A stretch of 64,000 nt of DNA from Pomphorhynchus laevis. Lineage: Eukaryota; Acanthocephala; Palaeacanthocephala; Echinorhynchida; Pomphorhynchidae. The notes under the pieces were generated by a model. It did no database searches. It was given only the letters and a program-made list of their open reading frames with translations, and was not told where the DNA came from. Positions 13,301-22,739 of this stretch are shown piece by piece. Position numbers and translations under genes: made by a program. The stretch lies in contig WNNJ02003356.1 in NCBI GenBank assembly GCA_012934845.2, positions 38,085 to 102,084 on the forward strand, read 5' to 3'. Each line of letters starts with the position of its first letter. Within the stretch, counting starts at the first letter, position 1.

Positions 13301-16300
13301 CCACAACATTCTACTATGACCGCATGCACAAAACTCTCCAATGATCTACTTCTTGCTCTTGACAAACATCTAGTAAGCCTTGTAATTTCACTTGATTTAT
13401 CCTCCGCCTTCGATGTAGTCGATCACAATATACTTCTCTCATGTCTCAGACAACGTTACTGCTTCTCGTCTCATGTCATTTCTTGGTTCAAATCCTACCT
13501 CTCAAATCGCTCTTATCACGTAGTCTCCAACTCCAACTCTTCTGCGCCGGTTCCTCTCAGCTGCGGTGTACCACAAGGATCCGTTCTAGGGCCACTTCTT
13601 TTCACTCTTCTTCTTGGTGATTTATCTTCCATCGTAATCCTTTTCGGCTTTGAAGTTAGTCAGTACGCTGACGATATAGTAATCTATGCATCATGCACAC
13701 TCACATCTGCGTCCAACCTCGCTTCCGATGCATCGTCTTGCCTCTCTGCTATTCACGCATATCTTTGTTCAATCCGTATGTTTTAAACAACGAGAAATCT
13801 AACATGATGTGGATAACACCGCGCCAATCTTATACCCTCGATTTTCCAATATGCATACGCAATTTCCGTCCACCAGAAGTGACTATCATGACAATCCTCG
13901 GTGTCCCTTTTGACAATAATCTCTCGTTATAATTAGAATTTGTGCAAATTGGAAATTAAATTTTTATTACAAATTTAATTTACTGCTAAATATTGTCTTT
14001 GTTGGCAAATCCAAATATTTTCCAATATTGTTGTTAATTAATGAACGTTAAAACTTAATTTATATTATTTTTTGATGAATCTCTGTCATCATAAATGCAA
14101 AAATCAACACACTCCGATAATACAAAGAAAGTCATCAAAAATATATCAACTACTCATGATCAGCTGTTGATAAACGCAATTTTACGATTTTAACTTATTG
14201 CAAAGCATAGATGCTCCATATACGATTTTACTTATTGAAATTAAGAGTAAAACAAAATTACTACTACTAACAGAGTAAGAGTAATAATCTGCTTTACAAA
14301 TACTTTGTTTAATACTGGCATCGTTTTGTTTTACAATAAACAAGAAAAATATTAATTAAAAATAAAATTTAATTATTTTTTTTATTATTAAAAATTTATT
14401 TTATATAATAAAATTAATTTAATATTCAAAAATTTTGAGTTTAAGAAATAATCTACAGTTTTACTGATTTTTAATTAATTTTATTTTTTTGTTGAATTCG
14501 TTCATTTGTTTAATCTTAGAAATTAAATAACAAATTTGTAAATTTAATTTGCATATATAAAATATGATTTATAAAGTCAATAAATTGCTATGTATGGTTA
14601 AAATTTCGAGGATATTCTTTAAATGAAATAAATTGCTACATTAAGAGCAAATTCTGCAACTTAGATTTGGCCAAAGTTCACTTCTTTGGAGAAATATCAT
14701 TTATTAATTTTGTATTTATTGAAAAGTATATGTAAAGTTTTCTTTAAACTGCAGCTTTCAGGAAGCCTAAACTATTGTGTGTCAATTTAAAATTCTTAAT
14801 TTGTGTCAATTTTAAATTCTCAATTAGATTCAAAATATTTATAAATCCCCAAACCTAAAATAAATTCTATTTTGATTGTGTTTCGTCGCCGAGTTTCCCC
14901 TGTCGTTGTTATGGTTAGTTTAATTTTGTAAAGTACTTTTCAAGCACAATAAGGACTACGTCCCTTTTTTGTTAAGACCAAACATAAGATTGCTTTTGCT
15001 TCAATACATGTTTTCACATACCTTTTGACCTTAATTTTGTTAGTCACTAACTTTTCATTATTAATTATTGCTATTAATAAACGTTTTTTAATACGGGAAG
15101 GTGCTTTTAATATTAAAATTTGATAGCGAAAACGGATGATGCTTACGAAAATGACCAGGTTCGCTGCTCTCGGAAGTGATGCCGATTTTAACAAATATTG
15201 GTGGTTCAGTTCTTATAAAGGTGTTGTTGTTGAAAAACGTAGGCGATATGATGATTTTTACCTTAAATTAGTATTTTTGTGTTTGCTTTAGCTTGCAAAG
15301 TCGACAAAAACTTTGTTGAAAGGTATGCTAAGTTTTGATTCAATGTCTAAATTGATGATATATCGGCTTATTTGAAATTGTGTAATTAAAAGATTAAGTG
15401 CGATATGATAGCACGGTGTTATTGAATTATTAGTAGATAATTTCGTGCTTAAAAATACCAACTATTACTTCTGAAATTTATATACAACATAGCTATTCAA
15501 ATATTGCCATTCCATTAAGAAATTAATTTAACCCTGCCCGATAGAGACCGTTAAATTCTCTTGACGAACCGAATGAACAAATTGACAACAAAGTTCTATT
15601 TATCATATTTATTATGATAAATAGAGCAAGTAATCATAATAAATAATGATATACCTTTGGCCCACAAAAGACATATGTTTAGAATAATTAAAATTGTCAA
15701 AGCGTTAAGTACTTTAGATATTGTGTGTTGAACATCCTTTACATTTTTAGATAAAAAAATAATCTAAAAATGTTTAGATTATTTTAAAAAATCAGAAATA
15801 TTTCAGAAATATCATTTCAATGCAATATTTGTGCATTAACCTCATAAATACTTGATCATCACCAGTTGATGTCATGATATTTATTAAGTGTTTGACCCCT
15901 GATAATGTTCGATTAAATCAGAACTTAAATTACCCCTAATCTTAGTTAACTATGCTATTCGGTATTTAGTTTCAATACTGCGTATTAAACTTTTAACTGT
16001 CACATATCAACTTGTTTCAAAGAGAGACCAATAAAACTATTACTTATGAATTTTAAATCTGAAATAACTAGTCAAACTTTGTCAATCTAGTGAAAAAAAA
16101 ACAATTATTTTAATGTGGCAAATGCGTGCCAGCGCATGCTTACATGACCACAACAAAACAAAAATGTAAATCATGTGTCGAGAAGGTGTAAAGGAAGGAG
16201 GTGTTTGAATGTGATAAAGAAGGGAGCGCGGCGGACGTCGAGAGGTGGTTGATTCCAGGCGAGTGAGGCGGCAACGAGGAAGGATCGGAGACCGTAGTTG

Positions 16301-19300
16301 TTGGCAACTCCTCTGAAAAATTTTACGGTATTGAAAAGGTGTTTTCGTGACACGCTGTTGTGTTGTAAAAGCGTCATTTGTATTGAAAGGCAGGCTACCA
16401 TCGCACATTTTATAGATAAGTACACCAAGAGCCCACCAAACGACGCTTAGGCCGTATCCACATTAAGTCAAGATTTGTGGAGCGCCATAAGCGACGGTTC
16501 TACATGTTAACGTGGCATTTGCCACGTTTAAATAAATCTTTTTAGTAAGGAAGTAATATCAAGCTAACGCTGTCTGCTAGAGACCGTTAAATTCTTCTGA
16601 TGATCAGGATAAACAAAATGACATATAAATGAAGTACTCGTTGATGCATTCAATGATTAATCTTTCGAAATTCATTGTCAAGCGATGTGTGATTGGATGA
16701 TTAACTGTCATAGACTGTCTGCATAGCTAAAAACCGTTATAAGTAGAATATTTCGTCTACACAACGATTTGTAATTTCAATTGACAATTTTTATATTTGC
16801 TCAATCAGTAATAAATATTATACAAAATACTTCAATTAAGACAAAACTAAAAATACAAATAACTATGCCCATACCTCTGAATACAATCCAAACAAAAAGC
16901 CGTCACTCAGTGAATTTACTCCAATTATTTAATCTAATTCAATTTACGATGACAAAAATCCGTAATGTAGTGATCAATGTTTTAATTGATCTACTTTTAG
17001 AGGATCAATGTTTCCTTTTCGATGTTTTATTAAAATAATAAAGTGGATTTACCCCAATCAAGAATAGTTTTTTTATTTTACATTTAAAGATAATAACACT
17101 TAGCATTTTATTCCTTTTTATCTTCCGGGTTAAAAGTTTTATTTTATAACGTTTACTGCTTCAAAAATGCATCAATATTTTGAAAAAGTTATACATTTTT
17201 AACAAAATGTGTTACAAAGTCTTGTAGTTACTCTTAAAATCATGTAATTGCTACTATCTCCATAAAGACTATATGCAGTTTCTAATTTTGATATGTTTTA
17301 ATCTCACCACTAATTTTCCTATTGCTCTGTGTTGTTTAGTGTGAAGTGTGCTAAGAATTTTGGATTTAAGCCAAAGTGGCAATTAACTTATTGGCTATCG
17401 TATTCTTACAATGTACATTGAAATTTATTTGTACAAAATTTTAAAGTCACTTGATAATTAATATTATTTTATATTAGAACGAAATAATTTGATGCATTAA
17501 AACAACATTTGCAAAGAAAATCGGTTAAAGTGTTGTAATAAGGCCATTAAGAGTGTTCTATTAGAATGTGTCGTCTTGTTACCATTGTAGAACATGACTT
17601 TATCTCATGTCCTTCTGTTTATTGGCAAATGATTAATAGCATTGAAAGTAAACATTTAAAGAAAATTCTCAAGTCTCTTAATTTAAGGTAATATCCATCT
17701 TTTTTTAATTCGTAGGCCTAGCAAATGGTACTATTACAATTCGGTTGATCAGTTGGATGAATTGATGAAGTCGCTGTTGTCAAAAGGTATTCGTGAATCT
17801 CGACTGTTGTCGTCATTAAAGAAACATTACACTGAACTGTCATGTATGCTCAGTTCATCATGGTAACGAGAATATTCTATCTATTTACCTGATGTTTTCA
17901 TATGCAGTCATATGGACGACAAGTCTGAAGAGTCCGATCAATCGAAATTGCTTAATCGAGGAGATATTCAGTGCATTGGGACAGCGTGTGTAGAAGTATT
18001 ATTATTCATACTATGATAATAATCTGTATTTGATTCATTTTCAGAATATATTACTTCTGGAACAAGGAATATTTAAAGCTAGTTTAGCAAACTTAGACAG
18101 AGATGAATTCCAATCGAGCATTCAAAACGCTAATGGGATTAAAGACATAGTAAGTAGCAAAATATCGCCGTAATAAAACAAAAAGTTTTTGAAAATTTTA
18201 TGTTTCACAGTTTTAATTGAATGCTCTCCCCATAAATCCTGTTTTTTGTGTGTGACTGAACGCATTATTCTTATATATCCATTTTGCTCAGAAGAACTAC
18301 ATTGTTGTTTTAATGTTTTCCTTTAAAAAGATTCAGACAATCAAACACATCATCCTAATTTCCGGTCGAACTAGTTTTCAAATATCATATTTCTTCGTTG
18401 ACCTAATCTCTAAGAACCGTACAGCTTTGTACTGCGACAATGGTTGCATAAACGGGGACTTTTGTTTTTGCAAGAAGACGCACATGCAAATTCCCTAGGT
18501 CCTTTATTCCAACTTACAAATTATCTTATCTATTATTTCCATCTAAAAGGATAAAGTTTCATGTTTTGTTTGTGTCAACGCGTATTAAACAAGATACGTA
18601 ACTCATAGAACTCCAGAATACGTTTACTCGCTTGAGTATAAATAAGTACTGAATGATTATTCATAGTACAGATATTTTATAAGCATAAAAGTGTAGAAAA
18701 GTGTCATATTACTATACTCACATATTACGTAAAATATAATATGTATATATTATGTTATATATTTTATATAACTATTATGCACTTTATATATTTTATCTAA
18801 TATAACTAAGTCATATTAGTCATATATATTTTATTACAATATATTTATATATTTATTACAATATATTTATTACATAAATTATAATTGATAAATAATAATT
18901 ATAATAATAAAATAAAAATATATTATATTTATTATAAATTCTAATATTGAAAATTATATTTAAATATTAAATTGGTTTATTTGTAATGTTTATTTCAGGG
19001 CTTTTTAAAATAGAAATTATAATCTTCAAATGAAAAATGAAATTAAATTGTAGTAAATTTAACTTGTATTTGCAGACAACTTTTAACCTATACACGAAAT
19101 GATATATTATCATATTTTACTATTTGGCTTTAATTTATTAGTCTGTAAAATTTTTGTATCGTTGGGATTTATGCTATCGTGTTTACATTTTTAGACTGCA
19201 GCACTAGCCACACTACAAAGCTCAATATTAAAACGATTTGGTAAAGGAATGTTTAAAAATTATGGTCGACCTGCTGAAAACGATGATGGTTTTTTCTATA

Positions 19301-22127
19301 ATATTTAAATATTTTTTAATTTTATGATTTTAGTTACTAAATACGAGAAAGAATGGATTGATGACCTTGTTAGCTGTAAAACATTTACACATTTATATTT
19401 TATGACTGAAATCCTTGATTCAAGTTTGTCAATCACTGATACGGTTCGTAGGTTACCTTTGAAAAATATCGTGTAAATTATTAATTGTTTAATTTACTTT
19501 AAAGTAACTATATTCTTCTATTCGGCAAATATATAGATTTTCAATTCATTGTGCTACATTATGGTAAGATAATCGTTTGCATTGATCGGTACTCGCTATT
19601 CCCAAATTTTGTTCAATTTAACTGAACAATGCCTTTAAACTTTGGTTATAAAATTCGACATCAAATTCTGATTGCTATTTTATACAGTAAATTGTATTTA
19701 ATGTATAAATTGTATTTAATGATACATTAATTTCTGTTTTATGCCATCTAATTTTTTTCGAATAGACCTTTATTAATTTAATTTAAGTTTATTTCTAATT
19801 TGAAATGGACAGTACTGAGACTATGTTATCGATAAAAATGTAAATTCTGAGATAAAGATCCACTGATCACAAAAACTTTATTCTTTCTATTCGACCATGT
19901 GCAGAGCTATTGATTACTATTGGCCATTAATTAATCACAAATATTTTAATGAAATATTTGTGAATATCAATTAAATAAATTAAATATCAATTTAGAAAAA
20001 AATACTTTACAAACGAATATCTTCAATATTTGATAAAAACTTAACGAACATAATAGCTTATAAGTTTTTTCTAATCAAGCATGGTTTTAGTTAATTTAAT
20101 GGTAATTCAATTATTGAATTAAAAAATTATATTTAAATAAATTTTTATTTAAAATAACTCAATAAAAATTTAATTGGGCGTTTTTAATCAAATTAAAAAA
20201 GGAAAACAAATTAAATTGATTTGTCATATATAAAATAATTTAATAGAAGTAAATATTTAAAGATAGTAATTGGATAGTTGATTTAAACAAAACTGTTTAG
20301 TGGAAACAAACCGGATTAATAATAATTCAATATTTGAACTATAATTTTAATTAAAATTGTGTCTTATTATAACCAAACTTTACAAAAATAAAATTCTAAT
20401 GAAGTAGTTGATTGGTTAATTGATAATCAATTAAATTAATAATAATTTTATTAAGTTTAAAAATTTAATTAAAATCAGTTTCAAATTTTTGAGTGCACTT
20501 TCTTTTGAAAATTTAAAATTTTTAAAATACAGCATTAATAGATTCCCTCAAATGGATCTATAAATATAAAGTTATCGTGCAATACAGCAGGATGCTCTGG
20601 GTTAAGTAAAATTCAATGTTTCGTTTGAAATAGGCCGGGTAGATGTTTTTCTTATTGCTAAACTAGCGTATTTTGTGAGTGCAATCGAAATTTTAGTTTT
20701 CAATTGTGTAATATTGTCCGAATATGCCGCATTTTGCTTTAGTGATTGCATTTTATCGATCATCATTTTAATTAAAAATTAAAAATTCAATTAAAATCAG
20801 TTTTTGCTTGAAATTTTTGAGTTTCTTGTTTTCAGCGCTGCAAGATCTGCAAACGAGTAAAAGAGGAGGTATTAATACTCTGTGATGGTTGTAATTCAGC
20901 GTTTCATCTTTATTGTCTTCGCCCTCCACTCTATGAAATACCTGAAGGTGATTGGCTGTGCCGAACTTGTAACACCGTGAGTTTCTACATTTTTACCCCA
21001 TTTGTTGAAATTACAACAATCAAAAAATCGTCATTCCTGTTTAAATGCTGTCTTTTCATGACTTATCGCATATATTTAATATTTTCTAATTTAATTATAG
21101 CGCATTGTGTCCTTATAACAATTTTTAAATTATAATCATTTTTTAATGTTAATTGATAAACGTTTTTATCAATAAAATAATTAATTAAAATAGTTTATAT
21201 CGTTTAACCAAACAGAATATACAAATGAAATCTATTTGAATCTTAATTCCTAAATTATAACTTTTTCTAATTTCTTGATTCATTATTGCAGAATAATTTT
21301 CTTGCTAACTAAAAAGATTTTAGTTAAAAGGTATAAAATGTTTTACTAGCATCACAAAAGAATCTAATGAAGTTTACTTCATTTAAAAAAATATTTTTCA
21401 TTATCAAAAATTCTTATTTTTATCCGCCAATTCACAGCAACTTCGTAACGGAGCATGGAGCCGCTTTCGTTTGAGTAAACTAGTCGAAAAACGATTTGCA
21501 CAATTGTGGGTCTAATCCTCAGTTACTTTTTACGCTAATTTTAAAAATTCCTAATTATATCACTTGATTGTATACATTTGACTTTTTGAATATTTTATTA
21601 TTAGCATTGGCATTCCTCTTTAACCACTAGTTGTTTGCTTGTTCATATCGTAATAGTCCATTGATCCACTTTGGTTTGAGTAAAATTATTTTTATATAAG
21701 AAAGAATTATTTTCTTAGAAGCTTGCGATAAAATTTACTTATAAAAAACTTTATTCTTGTTAGTTAGATCCCCGACGTTTGTAGTATAATATATGATGCT
21801 CAATTATTTTCTGTTTGCATTCAGGATAAATCAAATGAGCATTTATCTGTCAAAAGTAAATTTCAATGTACAATTTGTAAAGAATGTGAACGTAACGAGG
21901 ACACGCTTGCCCGATGCCGACAGTGCTTTTGTCATGTTCATCTGGCATGTCATTCACCTCCCATACGATCAACGAAACGTAGCGATTGGATTTGCTGGAA
22001 ATGCCGGAGACCACGTCGCGGAGGTGGTACGTACACGTCAGGGACAAGAAGTTCGTCTACAAGTTCAAATCGTAAACGGAGCTGGGATGGTTCCGATGAT
22101 GACTCTGGCAATGAGTCAACATTTTGA
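1181..22127 (+). CDS. BAZ1A/ACF1-like chromatin-remodelling subunit, 3' portion, 19 exons
   Basis: Joined exons: 1181-1348, 1903-1987, 2035-2206, 5644-5759, 5810-5935, 9143-9300, 11396-11541, 11984-12092, 12138-12204, 15292-15322, 17552-17687, 17716-17862, 17908-17995, 18045-18149, 19195-19288, 19334-19443, 20836-20976, 21438-21509 and 21825-22127. All phases agree and the join gives about 790 codons ending in TGA. In order it shows a basic lead-in, a DDT domain (motif VPNEFIGD), a WHIM1-like segment ([18 protein letters not shown]), a charged linker, a degenerate WHIM2/WSD segment, the block [16 protein letters not shown], and two PHD fingers. This is the domain order of ACF1/BAZ1A, the large partner of the ISWI ATPase in nucleosome-spacing complexes, acting in the nucleus. 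Two PHD fingers match insect ACF1 rather than the single finger of human BAZ1A. The N-terminus lies outside the window. No bromodomain follows the second finger, which is unusual for the family. Confidence 0.85.
1903..1987 (+). CDS. BAZ1A-like exon 2
   Basis: The acceptor is TTTTTAG and the donor GTTAGC. It encodes [18 protein letters not shown], a basic helix. It ends in phase 0 and is followed by an intron of only 47 nt. Confidence 0.75.
2035..2206 (+). CDS. BAZ1A-like exon 3, start of the DDT domain
   Basis: It encodes [21 protein letters not shown], then [11 protein letters not shown]. The pattern LP..VPNE..GD...+.EF matches the opening of DDT domains in ACF1 and WSTF proteins. The acceptor at 2033-2034 is preferred over 2024-2025 because the latter puts TAG in frame. 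The donor is GTAAGA, phase 1. Confidence 0.85.
2570..3914. repeat. Minisatellite of a 16-bp unit (TATTGGTCTTTTAGTA)
   Basis: About 1.3 kb of degenerate tandem copies of TATTGGTCTTTTAGTA, with variants such as TTAAGAATATTGG, TTGGAC and TTATTC recurring in blocks, which suggests higher-order duplication. It lies in the intron between exons 3 and 4 of the BAZ1A-like gene and has a strong T/A strand bias. Confidence 0.95.
3930..5600. other. Intron sequence, AT-rich
   Basis: This stretch between the minisatellite and exon 4 contains low-complexity AT-rich sequence (for example A-rich runs at 4700-4800). No gene or recognisable element was seen. Confidence 0.6.
5644..5759 (+). CDS. BAZ1A-like exon 4, rest of the DDT domain
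   Basis: It encodes [15 protein letters not shown], then [19 protein letters not shown], matching the later DDT helices (LE.A+...L..L+..LL...F). The chosen acceptor (GGATTAG) keeps the phase with exon 3; the more obvious site at about 5611 would bring TAA into frame. The donor is GTAATA. Confidence 0.75.
5810..5935 (+). CDS. BAZ1A-like exon 5
   Basis: It encodes [19 protein letters not shown], then [18 protein letters not shown], between DDT and WHIM1, matching the region that precedes LTPGEKM in BAZ1A. It starts and ends in phase 0, with acceptor ATTTAAG and donor GTAAGT. The preceding intron is 50 nt. Confidence 0.8.
5936..7057. other. Intron sequence, AT-rich
   Basis: Very AT-rich sequence between exon 5 and the 248-bp tandem repeat. 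No coding potential or recognisable element was seen. Confidence 0.6.
7058..8125. repeat. Tandem repeat, 247-248-bp unit, about 4.3 copies
   Basis: Copies start at 7058, 7305, 7553, 7801 and 8049 (CAAGCTGGATATT) and are nearly identical, so the array is young or homogenised. Each unit has a short hairpin formed by TTCTTGT and ACAAGAA. It lies in the intron between exons 5 and 6 of the BAZ1A-like gene. Confidence 0.95.
8330..8860 (-). pseudogene. Retroelement polyprotein C-terminal relic
   Basis: A GC-richer island in an AT-rich intron. Reading the minus strand with frame changes gives [17 protein letters not shown], then [22 protein letters not shown] and [17 protein letters not shown]. This order matches the domain after the reverse transcriptase in a group of invertebrate retroelement proteins (RH..LN.II..AL...G, LEP.GL.R.DG, FVP+A+E, QR+S.AIQRGNA). 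At least two frameshifts and stops make it a dead fragment. The family assignment comes from memory of the motif order. Confidence 0.65.
9143..9300 (+). CDS. BAZ1A-like exon 6, WHIM1 segment
   Basis: It encodes [20 protein letters not shown], then [12 protein letters not shown]. This aligns well with the WHIM1 helix of BAZ1A (LTPGEKMKILHALCGKLL), which together with DDT contacts linker DNA and the ISWI ATPase in this family. The acceptor is TTTTTAG and the donor GTATGT, phase 2. Confidence 0.9.
9301..11395. other. Intron between exons 6 and 7
   Basis: AT-rich intron. It contains the reverse-complement copy of the 46-bp motif near 10118-10160 and an antisense open frame at 10237-10671 (listed separately). 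Nothing else recognisable. Confidence 0.6.
10237..10671 (-). CDS. Antisense open frame, 144 codons, hydrophobic; doubtful gene
   Basis: A single open frame on the strand opposite to the BAZ1A-like gene, inside its intron. It has two or three hydrophobic stretches (around residues 5-20 and 38-70) that could be membrane helices. I do not recognise it. Its length is notable for such AT-rich sequence, but there is no supporting motif, splice evidence or composition change, and chance is a good explanation. Confidence 0.15.
   Translation of the reverse strand: MSFCSLCCYVVIVFMLAYQISDYQKSFDLSKLLQRTSACLLYFIFPFTILTAFVVTISIYFAISFNIAFGKNVVISWLFIREKYIFSEKEPTNILLLFISFALQNKLNRLFSMCTYWWLFFACKLKTGFERFVIYFVACKQMSF
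11396..11541 (+). CDS. BAZ1A-like exon 7, charged linker
   Basis: The acceptor TTTTTTCACAG is strong and the donor is GTAAGC. It starts by completing AG|A (Arg) from exon 6 and continues [10 protein letters not shown] with a run of acidic, Lys and Asn residues. Low-complexity linkers are normal here in ACF1 proteins. Confidence 0.8.
11984..12204 (+). CDS. BAZ1A-like exons 8 and 9, coiled-coil linker with an optional 45-nt intron
   Basis: 11984-12092 encodes [15 protein letters not shown], then [15 protein letters not shown]. 12138-12204 encodes [20 protein letters not shown]. The 45 nt between (12093-12137) start with GT, end with AG and contain no stop, so they could be spliced out or translated as a hydrophobic insert. 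The better-looking donor GTAATT at 12097 would break the frame. Confidence 0.65.
12205..12830. other. Intron sequence, extremely AT-rich
   Basis: After exon 9 the sequence is nearly pure A/T with many ATATT palindromic runs up to the LINE fragment. No gene was seen. Confidence 0.6.
12832..13932 (+). pseudogene. CR1/L2-like LINE reverse transcriptase fragment
   Basis: From about 12832 it reads, with a stop at 13099 and frame changes, through a thumbless 5' part ([21 protein letters not shown]). Then comes an open stretch at 13115-13786 with [58 protein letters not shown] and YADD. These are RT domain blocks typical of CR1/L2-type non-LTR retrotransposons. The endonuclease and 3' end are missing. 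It sits in the same orientation as the BAZ1A-like gene, in its intron, and is markedly richer in C than its surroundings. Confidence 0.9.
13933..15291. other. Intron sequence
   Basis: AT-rich sequence between the LINE fragment and the microexon at 15292. A minus-strand open frame of 84 codons at 14940-15194 has no recognisable motif. No supported gene. Confidence 0.5.
15292..15322 (+). CDS. BAZ1A-like exon 10, 31-nt microexon
   Basis: It is flanked by a polypyrimidine acceptor (TTTGTGTTTGCTTTAG) and the donor GTATGC. It encodes [10 protein letters not shown] and links exon 9 (phase 0) to exon 11 (phase 1). The position corresponds to the segment before the RMYRRYW motif of BAZ1A. It is short, so the call rests on splice sites and phase. 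Confidence 0.5.
15534..15588. repeat. Short direct repeat, copy 1
   Basis: It shares the core TAGAGACCGTTAAATTCT, followed by a TGA-CGA or TGATGA-like element and AACAAA-TGAC, with 16570-16622. The two copies flank the LINE end at 16.1-16.4 kb and point to a dispersed element. Confidence 0.6.
16105..16440 (-). pseudogene. CR1/L2-like LINE 3' end, copy A
   Basis: The minus strand encodes [20 protein letters not shown], then DVRRAP and FKHLL. This is the conserved C-terminus of CR1/L2-type polymerases (G.RSF.VA...WN.LP..+R....F+..L). It is followed by a 3' tail containing TGGCACGCATTTG and ACATTAAAATAATT. A similar tail ends the copy at 26.1-26.46 kb, so both belong to one LINE family. Confidence 0.8.
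16570..16622. repeat. Short direct repeat, copy 2
   Basis: Partner of 15534-15588. This copy carries CTGATGA, the hammerhead-type box, but no GAAA partner with a helix could be found next to it. Confidence 0.5.
16623..17551. other. Intron sequence
   Basis: AT-rich sequence up to exon 11. An 85-codon open frame at 16781-17038 has no recognisable motif and looks like chance. Confidence 0.5.
17552..17687 (+). CDS. BAZ1A-like exon 11, degenerate WHIM2/WSD segment
   Basis: It encodes [17 protein letters not shown], then [22 protein letters not shown] sits where BAZ1A has DRMYRRYWIF, so the motif appears eroded: the conserved Tyr-Trp pair is missing. It ends in phase 2. Confidence 0.6.
17716..17862 (+). 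CDS. BAZ1A-like exon 12
   Basis: It encodes [20 protein letters not shown], then [10 protein letters not shown]. This is a clear counterpart of the BAZ1A block PNRWCFYSSCEQLDQLIEAL, followed by SRGHRES. The preceding intron is only 28 nt, which is extremely short; continuous reading through it is blocked by stops, so either it is a true micro-intron or a boundary is slightly off. Confidence 0.8.
17908..17995 (+). CDS. BAZ1A-like exon 13
   Basis: It encodes [19 protein letters not shown], then IGTACVE. The acceptor is TTTTCATATGCAG; the preceding intron is 45 nt. It corresponds to the start of the region before the LRDFLLDIEDRIYQG helix of BAZ1A. Confidence 0.75.
18045..18149 (+). CDS. BAZ1A-like exon 14
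   Basis: It encodes [20 protein letters not shown], then [21 protein letters not shown] matches LLDIEDRIYQG of BAZ1A. Both ends are phase 0, with acceptor CATTTTCAG and donor GTAAGT. Confidence 0.8.
18150..19194. other. Intron between exons 14 and 15
   Basis: AT-rich intron with a 61-codon open frame at 18313-18498 that shows no motif. Nothing else was seen. Confidence 0.5.
19195..19288 (+). CDS. BAZ1A-like exon 15
   Basis: It encodes [20 protein letters not shown], matching LAMALFQIEQGIERRFLKAP of BAZ1A. The acceptor is ACATTTTTAG. The donor GTTTTT is weak but gives the phase (1) required by exon 16. Confidence 0.8.
19334..19443 (+). CDS. BAZ1A-like exon 16
   Basis: It encodes [20 protein letters not shown], then [13 protein letters not shown]. 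It aligns with VLDRWRESLLSSASLSQVFL and LSTLDRSV of BAZ1A, directly upstream of the PHD finger. It ends in phase 0 at a weak donor (GTTCGT). Confidence 0.8.
19444..20835. other. Intron between exons 16 and 17
   Basis: AT-rich intron. No element or coding exon was recognised. Confidence 0.6.
20836..20976 (+). CDS. BAZ1A-like exon 17, PHD finger 1
   Basis: A complete C4HC3 PHD finger: CKIC, LCDGC, FHLYC and WLCRTC are all present, with the family signature VPEGDW seen as IPEGDW. PHD fingers of this family bind histone tails. The acceptor is TTGTTTTCAG and the donor GTGAGT. Confidence 0.95.
21438..21509 (+). CDS. BAZ1A-like exon 18, linker between PHD fingers
   Basis: It encodes [20 protein letters not shown], then AQLW; phase 0 at both ends; acceptor TTCACAG; weak donor GTCTAA. 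The basic, helical linker has no recognisable domain. Confidence 0.7.
21825..22127 (+). CDS. BAZ1A-like last exon: PHD finger 2 and Ser-rich tail
   Basis: It encodes [30 protein letters not shown] and DWICWKCR, a second C4HC3 PHD finger as in insect ACF1. It is followed by an RPRRGGG stretch and a tail rich in Ser, Thr, Arg and Asp, ending NESTF and TGA at 22125-22127. No bromodomain is encoded here or further on before the next gene. Confidence 0.9.
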   Translation, partial: DKSNEHLSVKSKFQCTICKECERNEDTLARCRQCFCHVHLACHSPPIRSTKRSDWICWKCRRPRRGGGTYTSGTRSSSTSSNRKRSWDGSDDDSGNESTF

Positions 22128-22739
22128 GAGCGTTAGTTTTCCATAAAATGTACAGCATCAAAAGATGACCACTGAAGACGAAGAATGAAGATGTCAAGCT
22201 TTCAGTGTCAATTTCTATCTATAGAGTGTGTTCATTGTTTTTATATTATACAATGATGTTATTTTTATGAGAGTCAGTTTGTGTGTTTGTCCCATATGTA
22301 TTTTCTTCGTTGAGACATAAACATGTATTTTAATGAATGTCTCACTTTAGACTTCATAACTGTACATTAAAATTAAAATTGTTTTTATTATTTTAATATC
22401 AAAAATCACTTGCAGTTGCTTATACGCGTCAATTCGACTTTTTTTACAATATCCAAGATGCTCGGAATGTCAGATTACGAATAACTTGTGCTTTGAAATA
22501 ATTTGTTAATATAATGAATCCCGTTTTGGACTGGAGTGATCCACTAAAGCGTAAATGAGTAACTGTAAATTAAGCAAAATTGTAATTATTGTAACAACAC
22601 GATAAATTAATTTTGTATTTTATTAATTTCGTTTATTAATAAAATATTATTGTATATTACAAGGAGTAAGAGTTTAATTTAACATTGACCAAATTGAATT
22701 TATATAAAATTATTAAAATCAAATAAATTATATACAGAA
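22128..22739. other. 3' flank of the BAZ1A-like gene
   Basis: AT-rich sequence after the stop codon, presumably containing the 3' UTR; AATAAA occurs near 22637. No further exon with bromodomain motifs was seen. Confidence 0.5.

Noticed and set aside
16590..16622. Hammerhead at CTGATGATCAGG
   Set aside because: No GAAA box with a helix II partner nearby.
16781..17038. 85-codon open frame
   Set aside because: AT-driven composition, no motif, inside an intron.
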